Below, in pieces: positions 37,377-47,146 of a stretch of DNA of 64,000 nt. The notes beneath the pieces are model-generated. The model saw only the letters and a list, made by a program, of their open reading frames with translations, made no database searches and was not told the DNA's origin. The number at the start of each line of letters is the position of its first letter. The first letter of the stretch is position 1. Source of the stretch: Brucella pituitosa (GTDB taxonomy: Bacteria; Pseudomonadota; Alphaproteobacteria; Rhizobiales; Rhizobiaceae); contig NZ_PYSY02000001.1 of the NCBI RefSeq assembly GCF_003049685.1, forward strand, positions 682,001 through 746,000. The letters are read 5' to 3'. Position numbers and translations under genes: made by a program.

Positions 37377-38768
37377 TTATGCCCGAGAATGACGGCGAAC
37401 GTATTCTTCCACGATTTTCAGGTCGTTGTGAAGAACTGTGAAACTTTCTTTTCGTTGCATCAAGTCCGAAAGCCATGCCGGAAGTTCCGGGTTGATACCG
37501 CTCGCAGCCTTTACGGCATCGGGGAATTTCGCCGGGTGGGCTGTTGCCAGAACCACCATTGGTGCGTTCCCGGATACTTTTTCGCGAGCGACCTTAACAG
37601 CAATCGCCGAGTGCGGATCAAGCAGATAACCATCTGCTTCAAGCACAGACTTAATGGTTTGCGCAGTTTCCTCGACCGTAGAACGGCCCGCTGAAAACTC
37701 GTTGCGAATGGCGGAAAGCGGCTTTTCGGAGATAGTGAAGCCGCCCGACTGCTTCAGGCTCTGCATCAGACCACGCACAGCCGCCGCATCGCGGTCGTGT
37801 GCTTCAAACAATAAACGCTCGAAATTGGACGAAATCTGGATGTCCATCGAAGGCGAGGTTGTTTGTTCGACACCACGCATTTCGTAAGCGCCACCGTCCA
37901 GCGTGCGTGAGAGAATGTCGTTGTCGTTGGTGGCGATGATGAGCTGATCGATTGGAAGGCCCATTTTCTTGGCAACGAAGCCTGCAAAAATATCGCCGAA
38001 ATTACCGGTTGGCACCGTGAAGGACACGGCACGGTCAGGCGCACCAAGGCTCAGCGCTGCTGTGAAATAGTAGACCACCTGTGGCATGATACGCGCCCAG
38101 TTGATCGAGTTCACACCGGAAAGCGAAATCGCATCACGGAATTCGAGATCGTTGAACATGCCTTTGACCAGATTCTGGCAGTCATCGAAGTTACCTTCGA
38201 TGGAAAGGGCATGAACGTTGGAAAAGCCGGAGCTGGTCATCTGGCGCTGCTGCACCGGTGACACGCGGCCATTCGGGAAGAGAATAAAGATATCTGTATT
38301 GTTGCGGCCGCCAAAAGCCTCGATAGCCGCGCCGCCTGTGTCGCCGGAAGTGGCGCCGACAATTGTGGCGCGCTCACCGCGTTGGGCCAGCACATAATCC
38401 ATCATGCGAGCAAGAAGCTGCATGGCGACATCTTTGAAGGCAAGCGTCGGGCCATGGAACAGTTCAAGAATGAACTCATTCGAACCCGTCTGAACCAGAG
38501 GGCAGACTGCATCGTGACGGAACGAACCATAGGCTTCACGCACCATGCGCTCGAAATCAGCCTGTGGAATCTCACCGTCGATGAAAGGTGTCAGTACAGC
38601 CAGCGCGATATCCACATAGGATTTTCCGCGCAAATCGCGAATTTGTTCCGGGGTGAATTGTGGGTATTCCTGAGGAAGATAGAGGCCGCCATCGCGGGCA
38701 AGTCCGGCGAGCAAAGCGTCGCTGAACCCCAGAACAGGTGCTTCGCCGCGCGTGCTGATATATTTCAT
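37377..38768 (-). CDS. thrC: Threonine synthase
   Basis: ThrC converts O-phosphohomoserine to threonine with pyridoxal phosphate. The 463-residue protein starts MKYISTRGEAPVLGFSDALL and has the PLP lysine in HGPTLAFKDVAMQLLARMMD (near residue 110). Family motifs ATSGDTGGAAIEAFGG (about residue 146) and VPTGNFGDIFAGFVAKKMGL follow, and the C-terminus has AVKVARE. I chose the ATG at 38768 over one five codons upstream because it gives the conserved N-terminus. It sits upstream of the M16 gene on the same strand, with a repeat in the 169-nt gap. Confidence 0.95.
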   Translation of the reverse strand: MKYISTRGEAPVLGFSDALLAGLARDGGLYLPQEYPQFTPEQIRDLRGKSYVDIALAVLTPFIDGEIPQADFERMVREAYGSFRHDAVCPLVQTGSNEFILELFHGPTLAFKDVAMQLLARMMDYVLAQRGERATIVGATSGDTGGAAIEAFGGRNNTDIFILFPNGRVSPVQQRQMTSSGFSNVHALSIEGNFDDCQNLVKGMFNDLEFRDAISLSGVNSINWARIMPQVVYYFTAALSLGAPDRAVSFTVPTGNFGDIFAGFVAKKMGLPIDQLIIATNDNDILSRTLDGGAYEMRGVEQTTSPSMDIQISSNFERLLFEAHDRDAAAVRGLMQSLKQSGGFTISEKPLSAIRNEFSAGRSTVEETAQTIKSVLEADGYLLDPHSAIAVKVAREKVSGNAPMVVLATAHPAKFPDAVKAASGINPELPAWLSDLMQRKESFTVLHNDLKIVEEYVRRHSRA

Positions 38769-38965
38769 CTCAAAGGCCTTCATTTCGGGTCGAGGCGGAT
38801 TTTAGCCGCATAATGCAATAGAGCGTCCCTAAAAAAGCCGCAAGAATTAAAGCATCCTTGTAGGGATGGGGGTTGCTCTTGGCGACAAAAAACAGGAAAA
38901 CACCCTCACGCTACGCATCGCATAGTGGTATAGAACAGGTCGATCAGTGCAGGGAAGCCCGGTTT

Positions 38966-39532
38966 ATGCAGAAAGCATTACAGAATCGTTCATCGTTGTT
39001 TCCAGTCTTTGCAACGGTTTTGCTCGCAGCACTCGCAGGCTGCACGACAAGTGGCACGCAGAAATCTGCGGATGGCGCACAGGCAGACGCCGGCCAGACA
39101 CGTATCAAAGAATCGGAGTTGCGCGCTTTCTGCCCAACCGTTTCGTTGCGTGACGGCACAGCCTATTTCAACACCTATGAAAAGGGTGGCGATAAGGATG
39201 CGAGCCGCGTCATTTATCAGGCGGCGTTGACCGATACTACCCGTTCTTGCCAGTACACTGATGGAACAATCACTCTTGACGTTGCTGCGGCAGGCAAGGT
39301 CGTGCCCGGTCCAAAATACAAGAGCGGTAACATCACCATGCCAGTCCGCGTTGCGGTCCTTCAGGGTGACAAGGTGATTTATTCCAAGCTGCATAAGCAG
39401 ACCGTGAATGTGACCGGCGGTGGTGCGACGCAATTCGTATTTAATGACAAGGGAATCTCGATCCCGTCGGATAGCGCTCGTAGTGTCCAGATTTTTGTGG
39501 GCTTTGATGAAGGTCCGTATAACACGAAATAA
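38966..39532 (+). CDS. Putative lipoprotein
   Basis: The 188-residue protein has a short signal with a lipobox (FATVLLAALAGC at residues 15-26), so it is probably lipid-anchored after Cys26. The mature part starts with a flexible TTSGTQKSADGAQADAGQ stretch, then a beta-rich domain with a conserved pattern FCPTVSLRDGTAYFNTYEKG, CQYTDGTITLDVAAAGKVV and PSDSARSVQIFVGFDEGP. It resembles a family of alphaproteobacterial outer-surface lipoproteins of unknown function. The ATG at 38966 was chosen because the sequence before it (38873 on) has no signal features. A strong terminator follows at 39593. Confidence 0.75.
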   Translation: MQKALQNRSSLFPVFATVLLAALAGCTTSGTQKSADGAQADAGQTRIKESELRAFCPTVSLRDGTAYFNTYEKGGDKDASRVIYQAALTDTTRSCQYTDGTITLDVAAAGKVVPGPKYKSGNITMPVRVAVLQGDKVIYSKLHKQTVNVTGGGATQFVFNDKGISIPSDSARSVQIFVGFDEGPYNTK

Positions 39533-39847
39533 GTGTTGAGCTTGAGAGCATGTTTCGGCGCTGATGCTGTGCATGAAGCTGAGATGATAAGGGGTGCACG
39601 CTGCTATCGCGTGCGCCTTTTTTTTATCTTGCAGTTTGATCGCGCTTGTTATTTATAGTGCTGATAATTGTCACAGCTTTATATTATACATTATTTTTAT
39701 ATAGCTTCTGAGAATATAAATTTGGTATTATTATAGAGACTATTGGAAATAGTAGCCATTTCCTTTATTTTTATGCGTCATAGTAGCATGAGAAAAATGT
39801 TTTAAACTGGTTTCCCGATCGTCGATATTGGAACGGCAGGTTTTCTG
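39533..39847. other. 315-bp AT-rich intergenic region before the CSS-EAL gene
   Basis: After the lipoprotein terminator (39593-39625) the sequence from 39640 to about 39800 is markedly AT-rich, with runs such as TTATATTATACATTATTTTT at 39680. This contrasts with the mostly GC-balanced surroundings and may be the promoter and a bend or nucleoid-protein site for the phosphodiesterase gene. No small gene is visible. Confidence 0.55.
39593..39625 (+). terminator. Terminator after the lipoprotein gene
   Basis: GGTGCACGC and GCGTGCGCC pair (one G-U) around TGCTATC and are followed by a run of eight T bases. Confidence 0.85.
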
Positions 39848-41473
39848 ATGGTGCTTCAGCGCAGGTCTTTTTTATCGCCTGTTTATGTCCTGATCGCCGT
39901 TATGCTGCTGCTAGGTGCGATTGCTGGAAAATGGGCTGGTAATCGGTTTCAGCTGCACGAAGAAGAGCGGGATATGGATGCCTATATGTCTGTGCTTATG
40001 TCGCAGGCCAATCGCATCATTACATCCGCACAGAAAACATTGGAACAGGCCAACCGTTCTCCTTATGCAATCTGCTCTGACGAGGATAAACGTTATTTAC
40101 GCGAGCTGCTGTTTGGTGGCTATCATGTCAAGGATATTGGTCGTCTCGTGAATGATCGACTTGAGTGTTCCACTCTCCTGAACGACGTTGACACTGACGA
40201 AGTGCGTTCCACCGAAGAGGTGCAGTTAATGGACGGCACTTATATCTATGGTGATCATAAGCTGATTACACCCGGTAGTCACGGCCCCGTCATTGGACGT
40301 GGCGAGGCGAATGTTGTGTTGAGCTCGGTCGCTTTTGATGCGTTGCACGTTTCTCAGTATAATTTCGTTGTTTTCCTGACAAACACGGACAAAACGCAAT
40401 TTGCCCGTCTCTACAGTTTCCCAGAGGCGTTTCCCGGCAATATTGAAAACAGTTTTGTTCCGACTGGCAGCAGTCGGTCGTTTGGCATTTCAGACGATAT
40501 TCTGCGCGAGAAAACCTGTGATCCTGTTACTGGAATCTGTATTTCGGTTGTGACATCGCAGAGTTGGTATGCCGAGGCGGACCAGCTTCTGCCTTTCGTT
40601 TTTACTGCTCTCGGAATGTTTGTTGGTGGTGGTCTTGGTGCAGCCTGGATTTATTATCGAAATCGCGACCAATCTTTGATTTCTCTTTTGGAAAAGGCGC
40701 TGGCGGCGAAGAGTCTCACACTGGTTTATCAGCCGGTCGTTAATATCGGAAATGGTAAGATTACAGGCTTCGAGGCGTTGATCCGTTGGGAGATAACGAA
40801 GGGCGATTTCGTGCCGCCTGATTTATTTATTGCCCGCGCGGAAGCGGCCGGTATAGCGGATCGCATCACCTTATATGTCATTGATCAGGTGATTTTGGAG
40901 ATGGGCGAGCTTTTACGGCAGCAACTTTCTTTGCGCATCAATATCAATATGACGGCAGGTGACGTGCAGAACCCGGCATTTATGGCTGCACTCGAACAGC
41001 GCCTTGGGGAATTTGATATTAAGCCTCAGCAAATCGGATTGGAATTGACGGAACGCACAGCTGTCGATTTTGCCAGGGCCACCGAAGGTATCAGGCAACT
41101 GCGTGAGCGCGGGCATCGGATTTATATCGATGACTTTGGTACAGGCTATTCCAATCTCGCTTATTTGGGCGAGCTGCAGGTCGATGCCATCAAGATTGAC
41201 AAGGCTTTCACGCGTACAGTCGGTGATGAACGTGGAACGGTATCAATCGTGCCCCAGATTATTTCGATGGCACATGAACACGGTCTGGATATTGTCGTTG
41301 AGGGCCTTGAGACGGAAGCTCAGGTCAACTATTTCCGCGGCATTAGCGATAAGCTATCCGGGCAGGGCTGGTTTTTCGGCAGGCCTGTTGACGCAACATC
41401 GGTACAGGCGCTTGTCGGAAACATTACTCCATCCAAAAAACGCGGGCGCAGCAGAGCGTCGGCGGCGAAATAG
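39848..41473 (+). CDS. CSS-motif sensor EAL phosphodiesterase
   Basis: The 541-residue protein has an N-terminal membrane helix (residues 10-28), a periplasmic CSS-type sensor domain (40-245), a second helix (about 247-269) and a cytoplasmic EAL domain (280-530). The sensor contains cysteines at 76 (ICSDE), 107 (ECSTL) and a pair at 224 and 231; the usual Cys-Ser-Ser motif appears as Cys-Ser-Thr at 107-109. In E. coli, CSS-EAL proteins sense periplasmic thiol-disulfide state. The EAL domain keeps FEALIRWE (E309), LELTERTAV, YIDDFGTGYSNL, AIKIDKAF and VVEGLE, so it should hydrolyse c-di-GMP. It is the second EAL gene in 10 kb. The C-terminus is basic (SKKRGRSRASAAK). Confidence 0.88.
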   Translation: MVLQRRSFLSPVYVLIAVMLLLGAIAGKWAGNRFQLHEEERDMDAYMSVLMSQANRIITSAQKTLEQANRSPYAICSDEDKRYLRELLFGGYHVKDIGRLVNDRLECSTLLNDVDTDEVRSTEEVQLMDGTYIYGDHKLITPGSHGPVIGRGEANVVLSSVAFDALHVSQYNFVVFLTNTDKTQFARLYSFPEAFPGNIENSFVPTGSSRSFGISDDILREKTCDPVTGICISVVTSQSWYAEADQLLPFVFTALGMFVGGGLGAAWIYYRNRDQSLISLLEKALAAKSLTLVYQPVVNIGNGKITGFEALIRWEITKGDFVPPDLFIARAEAAGIADRITLYVIDQVILEMGELLRQQLSLRININMTAGDVQNPAFMAALEQRLGEFDIKPQQIGLELTERTAVDFARATEGIRQLRERGHRIYIDDFGTGYSNLAYLGELQVDAIKIDKAFTRTVGDERGTVSIVPQIISMAHEHGLDIVVEGLETEAQVNYFRGISDKLSGQGWFFGRPVDATSVQALVGNITPSKKRGRSRASAAK

Positions 41474-41662
41474 ATATTTAACTATAGAACAAATCTATAA
41501 GATTCTAATTAAATTAGACTGCTTCTGTGAAGTGAAAAGCAAGAGGTTTGCATTACAACAATTTCAGCAGGGATGATTGTGTCTGGTGAAGGGCTGGTCG
41601 TCTCCGATTGAAACTGCAACGAACCAAGAGGATAGGGCGGCTTATAGAAACCGCTCTGGTCT

Positions 41663-41854
41663 ATGCCCATGAAACCAAAATATGAACGCGTTCTTGAGCC
41701 GACAGACACCTGGGCGATCTTCGACGTCACGACGGACGAGCCCGCATCGATCGGCGACAGGTTGATGATTGGTCTGAGCGAAAGCGAATCGGAAGAATTG
41801 CTCGCCACACTCAATGCTGCCGCGAAGAGCAAGAATAAGCGCAGCGCTGCGTAG
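41663..41854 (+). CDS. Small conserved-looking hypothetical protein
   Basis: The 63-residue product MPMKPKYERVLEPTDTWAIF, then DVTTDEPASIGDRLMIGL and SESESEELLATLNAAAKSKN, is mixed charged with a basic end. It resembles small proteins annotated near c-di-GMP genes in this group, but I cannot name a family. The start could be either of two ATGs (41663 or 41669); no strong ribosome-binding site is seen. A good terminator follows at 41914. The codon pattern and the terminator support a real gene. Confidence 0.55.
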   Translation: MPMKPKYERVLEPTDTWAIFDVTTDEPASIGDRLMIGLSESESEELLATLNAAAKSKNKRSAA

Positions 41855-41913
41855 CGCTGTATTGCAAGCCAGCAGGGTGAGCCCTGACTGTTCGATGCTT
41901 TGGCATTGCGAAG

Positions 41914-41940
41914 TAAAAAGCGCTGAACCAGCGCTTTTTA
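41914..41940. terminator. Bidirectional terminator between the small gene and the HAD gene
   Basis: TAAAAAGCGCTG and CAGCGCTTTTTA form a perfect 12-bp stem with loop AAC. The A and T tracts in the arms mean it can stop transcription from both convergent genes. Confidence 0.8.
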
Positions 41941-41987
41941 ATTGATAGTTCTCCCGAAAGCGTGTGTTTCGGGAGAAATCACAAGCT

Positions 41988-42674
41988 TCAGGCGTCGGTC
42001 CAGATTGATAAGGCCTCGATTACGCCCGGCAGATCCTTATGGCGATGGATCACGGTTTCAGCACCTGCATCCGTCAGTTTGTCGGCATGACCGGGATAGG
42101 TGTGCGCGCCACCGGTAAAACCGATAACACGCATTCCGGCTGCACGCGCGCCATGAATGCCATGCGCTGAATCTTCAATCACGATGACATCCGCTGGATC
42201 GACACCAAATTGCTTTGCAGCATAGAGGAAAACGTCGGGTGCAGGCTTCGGCTTTTTTGTGCCTACTTCGCGCGATGAGAAGATATTTGGCGCGAAAAGA
42301 TCATAGAGACCGACGCGTTTCAACATGAGTTCAAGGCGTGCATTGGTCGAGTTCGAGCAAATGCACTTTGGTAGCCCAAGTGCAGAAACAACCTCGACGA
42401 TATCTTCAATCGCCTGCACCTCATTTTTCAAGCGCTCATCAAGCAGTTTTTCCGACTTGTCGAGAAGAGACGCGGAAATCGGAATGCCTGCTTCGCGTTC
42501 CACTGTCAGAAGAATGTCCTGCCAGGTGAGGCCGGCGAAGCGCTCGCCTACTTCTTCCGCTTCAATCGGATATCCGGCTTCTGTCAGAAGAACAGCATCG
42601 ACTTGCGCTGCGATGACTTCCGAATCCACCAATACGCCATCGCAGTCAAAAATAATCAGGGAAGGAGCCGCCAT
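41988..42674 (-). CDS. HAD family hydrolase (phosphatase, beta-phosphoglucomutase-like)
   Basis: The 228-residue protein is a subfamily IA haloacid dehalogenase-type phosphatase. The nucleophile motif is FDCDGVLVDSEV (Asp10, Asp12); motif II is ICSNST (about residue 104); motif III has KPKPAPDVFLYAAKQFG; motif IV is VIEDSAHGIHGARAAGM. The small alpha-helical cap (residues 15-80) indicates a small phosphorylated substrate, such as phosphoglycolate or a sugar phosphate, but I cannot choose. It lies alone on the minus strand, with a terminator towards the small gene and a repeat copy upstream. Confidence 0.88.
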   Translation of the reverse strand: MAAPSLIIFDCDGVLVDSEVIAAQVDAVLLTEAGYPIEAEEVGERFAGLTWQDILLTVEREAGIPISASLLDKSEKLLDERLKNEVQAIEDIVEVVSALGLPKCICSNSTNARLELMLKRVGLYDLFAPNIFSSREVGTKKPKPAPDVFLYAAKQFGVDPADVIVIEDSAHGIHGARAAGMRVIGFTGGAHTYPGHADKLTDAGAETVIHRHKDLPGVIEALSIWTDA

Positions 42675-42686
42675 TTTACAAGCCTT

Positions 42687-42735
42687 TTAGAGCGCATACC
42701 GAAGTGTGAAACGATTTTCGGGTAAGATGCGCGTT
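42687..42735. repeat. Palindromic repeat, copy 5, upstream of the HAD gene
   Basis: TTAGAGCGCATACCGAAGTG, then TGAAACGATTTTCGGGTAAGATGCGCG. Aligns with the left half of the complete element, with single changes (CCCGAAAAG to ACCGAAG, GGTTTT to GATTTT). The right half is decayed. Confidence 0.7.
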
Positions 42736-42940
42736 ACATCAGAATGTTAGAACGCTGATTTTGTCCACTCGGATCAAACCACGCACTATTGGGAGACGAG
42801 GGGGAGATTATCCGCCGAAATACCGCCGATGAGCTACACTTTTATGACTTGCGCGTCAAATTATGGCCGTTCAACTTGCCGTATGTGTCGGAACGATATG
42901 CTGGGCCGACCGTTTCCTTCCTCTGGTGAAGGAGAAGTTT

Positions 42941-43072
42941 ATGCGAAAGTCTGTTGTGCTGTTCATTCTCGCAATTGTCGTCGTTCTGGCATTCATTCTT
43001 GCGACACCCTATTATTACAGCGTATCGCCTGAGAACCGTGGAACCGAGCCCGTAACGGACACGTCTCAGTAA
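42941..43072 (+). CDS. 43-residue membrane peptide
   Basis: The gene encodes MRKSVVLFILAIVVVLAFIL, then ATPYYYSVSPENRGTEPVTD and TSQ. It is one membrane helix or uncleaved signal anchor with a short, polar outer tail. An excellent AAGGAG lies just before the ATG, which argues for translation. No family is recognised. Two longer frames in the same region start upstream but lack ribosome-binding sites. A hairpin follows at 43098. Confidence 0.6.
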   Translation: MRKSVVLFILAIVVVLAFILATPYYYSVSPENRGTEPVTDTSQ

Positions 43073-43097
43073 GCACCCGATCTTTCAATCACATACA

Positions 43098-43128
43098 AAG
43101 GCGCTAAGATGCTAACGCATCGCGCCTT
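43098..43128 (+). terminator. Weak terminator after the small membrane peptide
   Basis: AAGGCGC and GCGCCTT pair with an irregular loop, 25 nt after the stop. No T run follows, so the call is modest. Confidence 0.45.
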
Positions 43129-43158
43129 GACAAAAGTTCAAGCGCCACTCAGGCTTAA

Positions 43159-43192
43159 CCAAAGTCCAATGAGTTCACTCAATGAACTTTGG
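43159..43192. repeat. Inverted repeat after the ClC gene stop
   Basis: CCAAAGTCCAATGAGT pairs with ACTCAATGAACTTTGG with two mismatches and a two-base loop. It lies two nucleotides from the stop codon of the minus-strand channel gene and may act as its terminator or mRNA end structure. Confidence 0.65.
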
Positions 43193-43194
43193 TA

Positions 43195-44979
43195 TTACAC
43201 TTCCCCTGAAACCTCACGTCTGCGGCGATCCAGCTCTTCGCTATAGCGACGCAACGTGTGTGCTTCACTTAAAAGCCCAAGCACCTTACGCTCCTGCGCG
43301 TTGTTGATGACCGCGAGTGCTTCGGCCTCTGCCCGGTCAAAACGCGCAACGGCTTCCTTGGCATTCATCTGTGGCAGCAGGAACTGGTCCTGATAGCGCA
43401 GCAGATCGCTGATGCCACGAGTTCCATCGGTCGTATCGAAACTTTCCGAATAGGCTTCCGGGACAGGGATCATACCAACATAGTGCCCCTCGTTATCCAC
43501 TGCGATAACGCGCTGGGTTGAACCGAGCGGGAAGTCGTGACGGAACGTTTCAATGTCGGTGTCGATGAGGACGGTGCGTACGTCGTGGCGCATCATGCGG
43601 TTGACAGTGAGATTGCGAACCCAGCCGATATCGTGCGCAGAGCGAATGGCTTCGCCACGCAGGTGGAAGCGCCATGTTGCAAATGAGTAGCCGAAAGTCT
43701 TTCTGACCATAAGTGATGATGAAACGACGGCCCCCAGAACCAGCATTGCAATCGGGAAATCGCCGGTCAGTTCAAGCGCGAGAAAAGCCATGGTGAGAGG
43801 GCCACCAACAATGGCCACCGCCATCGAACTCATGCCGATCACGGCGTAGACTTCCGGCTCCAGCGAAAGTGGCAAAACCATGCCTGTCACGGCTGCGAAA
43901 AGCTTGCCCGTCAGCGCACCGAGAAACAGCGAGGCAAAGAACAGGCCACCACGAAAGCCTGAACCAATCGAAATCGCTGAGGCAAGTGATTTGCTGAAAA
44001 TCAGCAGCAGCAGCACTGGAATGGTTAGGTTGGCATTCAGATCGAGATGCAAAGCGCCATGACCGGAAGCCAGAACCTGCGGTGAAACGAAAGCAATCAT
44101 CCCGACAATCGCACCGCCGATAGCCGGAGCCATCACAGTCGGTATGATGCTTTTTCGTGCAATGCGTTCAACCGTGGTAACACCACGCATGATGAGAATG
44201 GCGATACCTGCCGCCAGAAAGCCAAGCACCAGCGCAGGTACATAATCGCGCGCCGCAATACCATCCAGTGGTCCGATTTGAATAACGAATGGAGCTCCAC
44301 CAATCGCCTGTGTAACCAGCATGCCGACAATGGCTGCGACCACGACCGGTGCCAGCGTTGCGATAGAGTAAACGCCGATGATCAGCTCAAATGCATAGAA
44401 CGCACCCGTAAGCGGCGCATTGAACGCGCTTGCAATAGCTGCGGCAGCACCGCAACCGACCAAAGTGCGCAAATCGGCACGCCGTAGTTTCAGCGCGCGA
44501 CCAATGCGTGATGCAAAGCCACTGGCCAGCTGCGTATAAGCTGCCTCAAGTCCGACCGAGGCACCAAAACCATTAGAAATGAGGTTCTGTCCCACAAGAA
44601 TAAAACTGTCTGTCAGCGACAGGTGTCCGCCGTGAAGCGCATTGGCTTCAATGGGGTCGACGATGGGCTTTTTGCGCCAGCGTGCCAGTATCCATATGAC
44701 AACGCCCATAAGAATACCGCCAGCCAGGGGCGCGATATAGGCGCTTGGATTAAGTTGCGATGCAGAACTAAGCCTCTCACCCTCTGCGAGCCCGAAGAGC
44801 GCCTGATGCATCCATTGCGAAATGCCGCCAATGGCGGCGACAGCAAGGGCTGAAATGATACCGATGACTACGCCGGCAATGGCGAGGCCGATTTCACTTC
44901 CACGCACCAGTGCGCGCATGCGGAAGGGTACGAAAAGAACCCGCAAATACCGGTTGTGACGCAGTTCGTTGATATTCAT
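43195..44979 (-). CDS. ClC family chloride channel or Cl-/H+ antiporter with CBS domains
   Basis: The 594-residue membrane protein has ten or more hydrophobic segments and the ClC selectivity motifs: GFGASVGLEAAYTQ in place of GxEGP (the gating glutamate is kept, but the usual GP is lost) and GSGFRGGLFFASLFLGALTGK. A C-terminal soluble part (residues 460-594) looks like a pair of CBS modules (MRHDVRTVLIDTDIETFRHD, YVGMIPVPE). The conserved glutamate suggests proton coupling is possible. The ATG at 44979 was chosen over a GTG seven codons upstream; the region has no good ribosome-binding site. It faces ccrM divergently. Confidence 0.87.
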   Translation of the reverse strand: MNINELRHNRYLRVLFVPFRMRALVRGSEIGLAIAGVVIGIISALAVAAIGGISQWMHQALFGLAEGERLSSASQLNPSAYIAPLAGGILMGVVIWILARWRKKPIVDPIEANALHGGHLSLTDSFILVGQNLISNGFGASVGLEAAYTQLASGFASRIGRALKLRRADLRTLVGCGAAAAIASAFNAPLTGAFYAFELIIGVYSIATLAPVVVAAIVGMLVTQAIGGAPFVIQIGPLDGIAARDYVPALVLGFLAAGIAILIMRGVTTVERIARKSIIPTVMAPAIGGAIVGMIAFVSPQVLASGHGALHLDLNANLTIPVLLLLIFSKSLASAISIGSGFRGGLFFASLFLGALTGKLFAAVTGMVLPLSLEPEVYAVIGMSSMAVAIVGGPLTMAFLALELTGDFPIAMLVLGAVVSSSLMVRKTFGYSFATWRFHLRGEAIRSAHDIGWVRNLTVNRMMRHDVRTVLIDTDIETFRHDFPLGSTQRVIAVDNEGHYVGMIPVPEAYSESFDTTDGTRGISDLLRYQDQFLLPQMNAKEAVARFDRAEAEALAVINNAQERKVLGLLSEAHTLRRYSEELDRRRREVSGEV

Positions 44980-46419
<1,440 letters not shown>

Positions 46420-46473
46420 ATCTGAAATGGAAATAGCCTACTACTATCGGACGACCTCCAACAAAGTCTGATG

Positions 46474-46511
46474 AAAAGACCCCCGAAGTGGATTGCTTCG
46501 GGGGTCTTTTT
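46474..46511. terminator. Bidirectional terminator between ccrM and the HAD gene
   Basis: AAAAGACCCCCGAAG and CTTCGGGGGTCTTTT form a 15-bp perfect stem with a seven-base loop and T tracts on both strands, between two convergent genes. Confidence 0.9.
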
Positions 46512-46531
46512 CGTTGTCGGAGATGTTTTGA

Positions 46532-47146
46532 TCAGAAAGAGAGGCCCAGGCCTCTGAGATCGTTTGCAAGTTTGGGTGCGCCAGTGAAATGCACGGCTTG
46601 CCAACCCGCAGCCTTCGCACCTTCGACATTGGCGGGACTATCGTCGATGAAAAGCGTTACAGCTGGGTCTAGATCAAAGCTCGCGACATGATGGTCGTAG
46701 ATTTCGCGGTCCGGTTTCAACATGTGAATATCGCCGGAAACGGTCACGCCGCGGCTTTCAGTGAGGAACGGAAAGCGGCTTTGCGCTTCGCGCAGCGTAT
46801 CGGAAGCAAAATTTGTGAGCATGGTCACGTCATTGCCTTGTGCAATAAGCCCTCGCAGGATCGCAACGCTGTCATCGTAGGAATGCGGTACCATCAAGTT
46901 CCAGTTTTGGCGGAATGCACGGATGTGGTCGCTGCGGTCAGGATGGGCATAGATCAACAGTGCTTCGGCATCTTCCCAACTGCGACCGCGATCCTGCTCA
47001 ATATTCCAGGCACCGGTGCAGATATTCTCCAGGAACCAGCGGCGCTCGGTGGCATCAGGGATCACATCAAGGTAAGCGAGCTCCGGATCATAATGCAGCA
47101 GCACTTTGCCGATATCGAAGACGACGTGTTGGACTGGTCTGGTCAA
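46532..47146 (-). CDS. HAD-IA family hydrolase
   Basis: The 204-residue protein opens with VVFDIGKVLLHYDPELAY (nucleophile Asp11), similar to YihX-like HAD phosphatases in which the second Asp of DxD is glycine. Other motifs are MLTNFASDTL (motif II, about residue 110), the lysine in MLKPDREIYDHH, and FIDDSPANVEGAKAAGW (motif IV). Substrate unknown; YihX-like enzymes act on sugar phosphates. Its start overlaps the mutY stop by four bases, implying co-translation with that repair gene. Confidence 0.87.
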   Translation of the reverse strand: MTRPVQHVVFDIGKVLLHYDPELAYLDVIPDATERRWFLENICTGAWNIEQDRGRSWEDAEALLIYAHPDRSDHIRAFRQNWNLMVPHSYDDSVAILRGLIAQGNDVTMLTNFASDTLREAQSRFPFLTESRGVTVSGDIHMLKPDREIYDHHVASFDLDPAVTLFIDDSPANVEGAKAAGWQAVHFTGAPKLANDLRGLGLSF

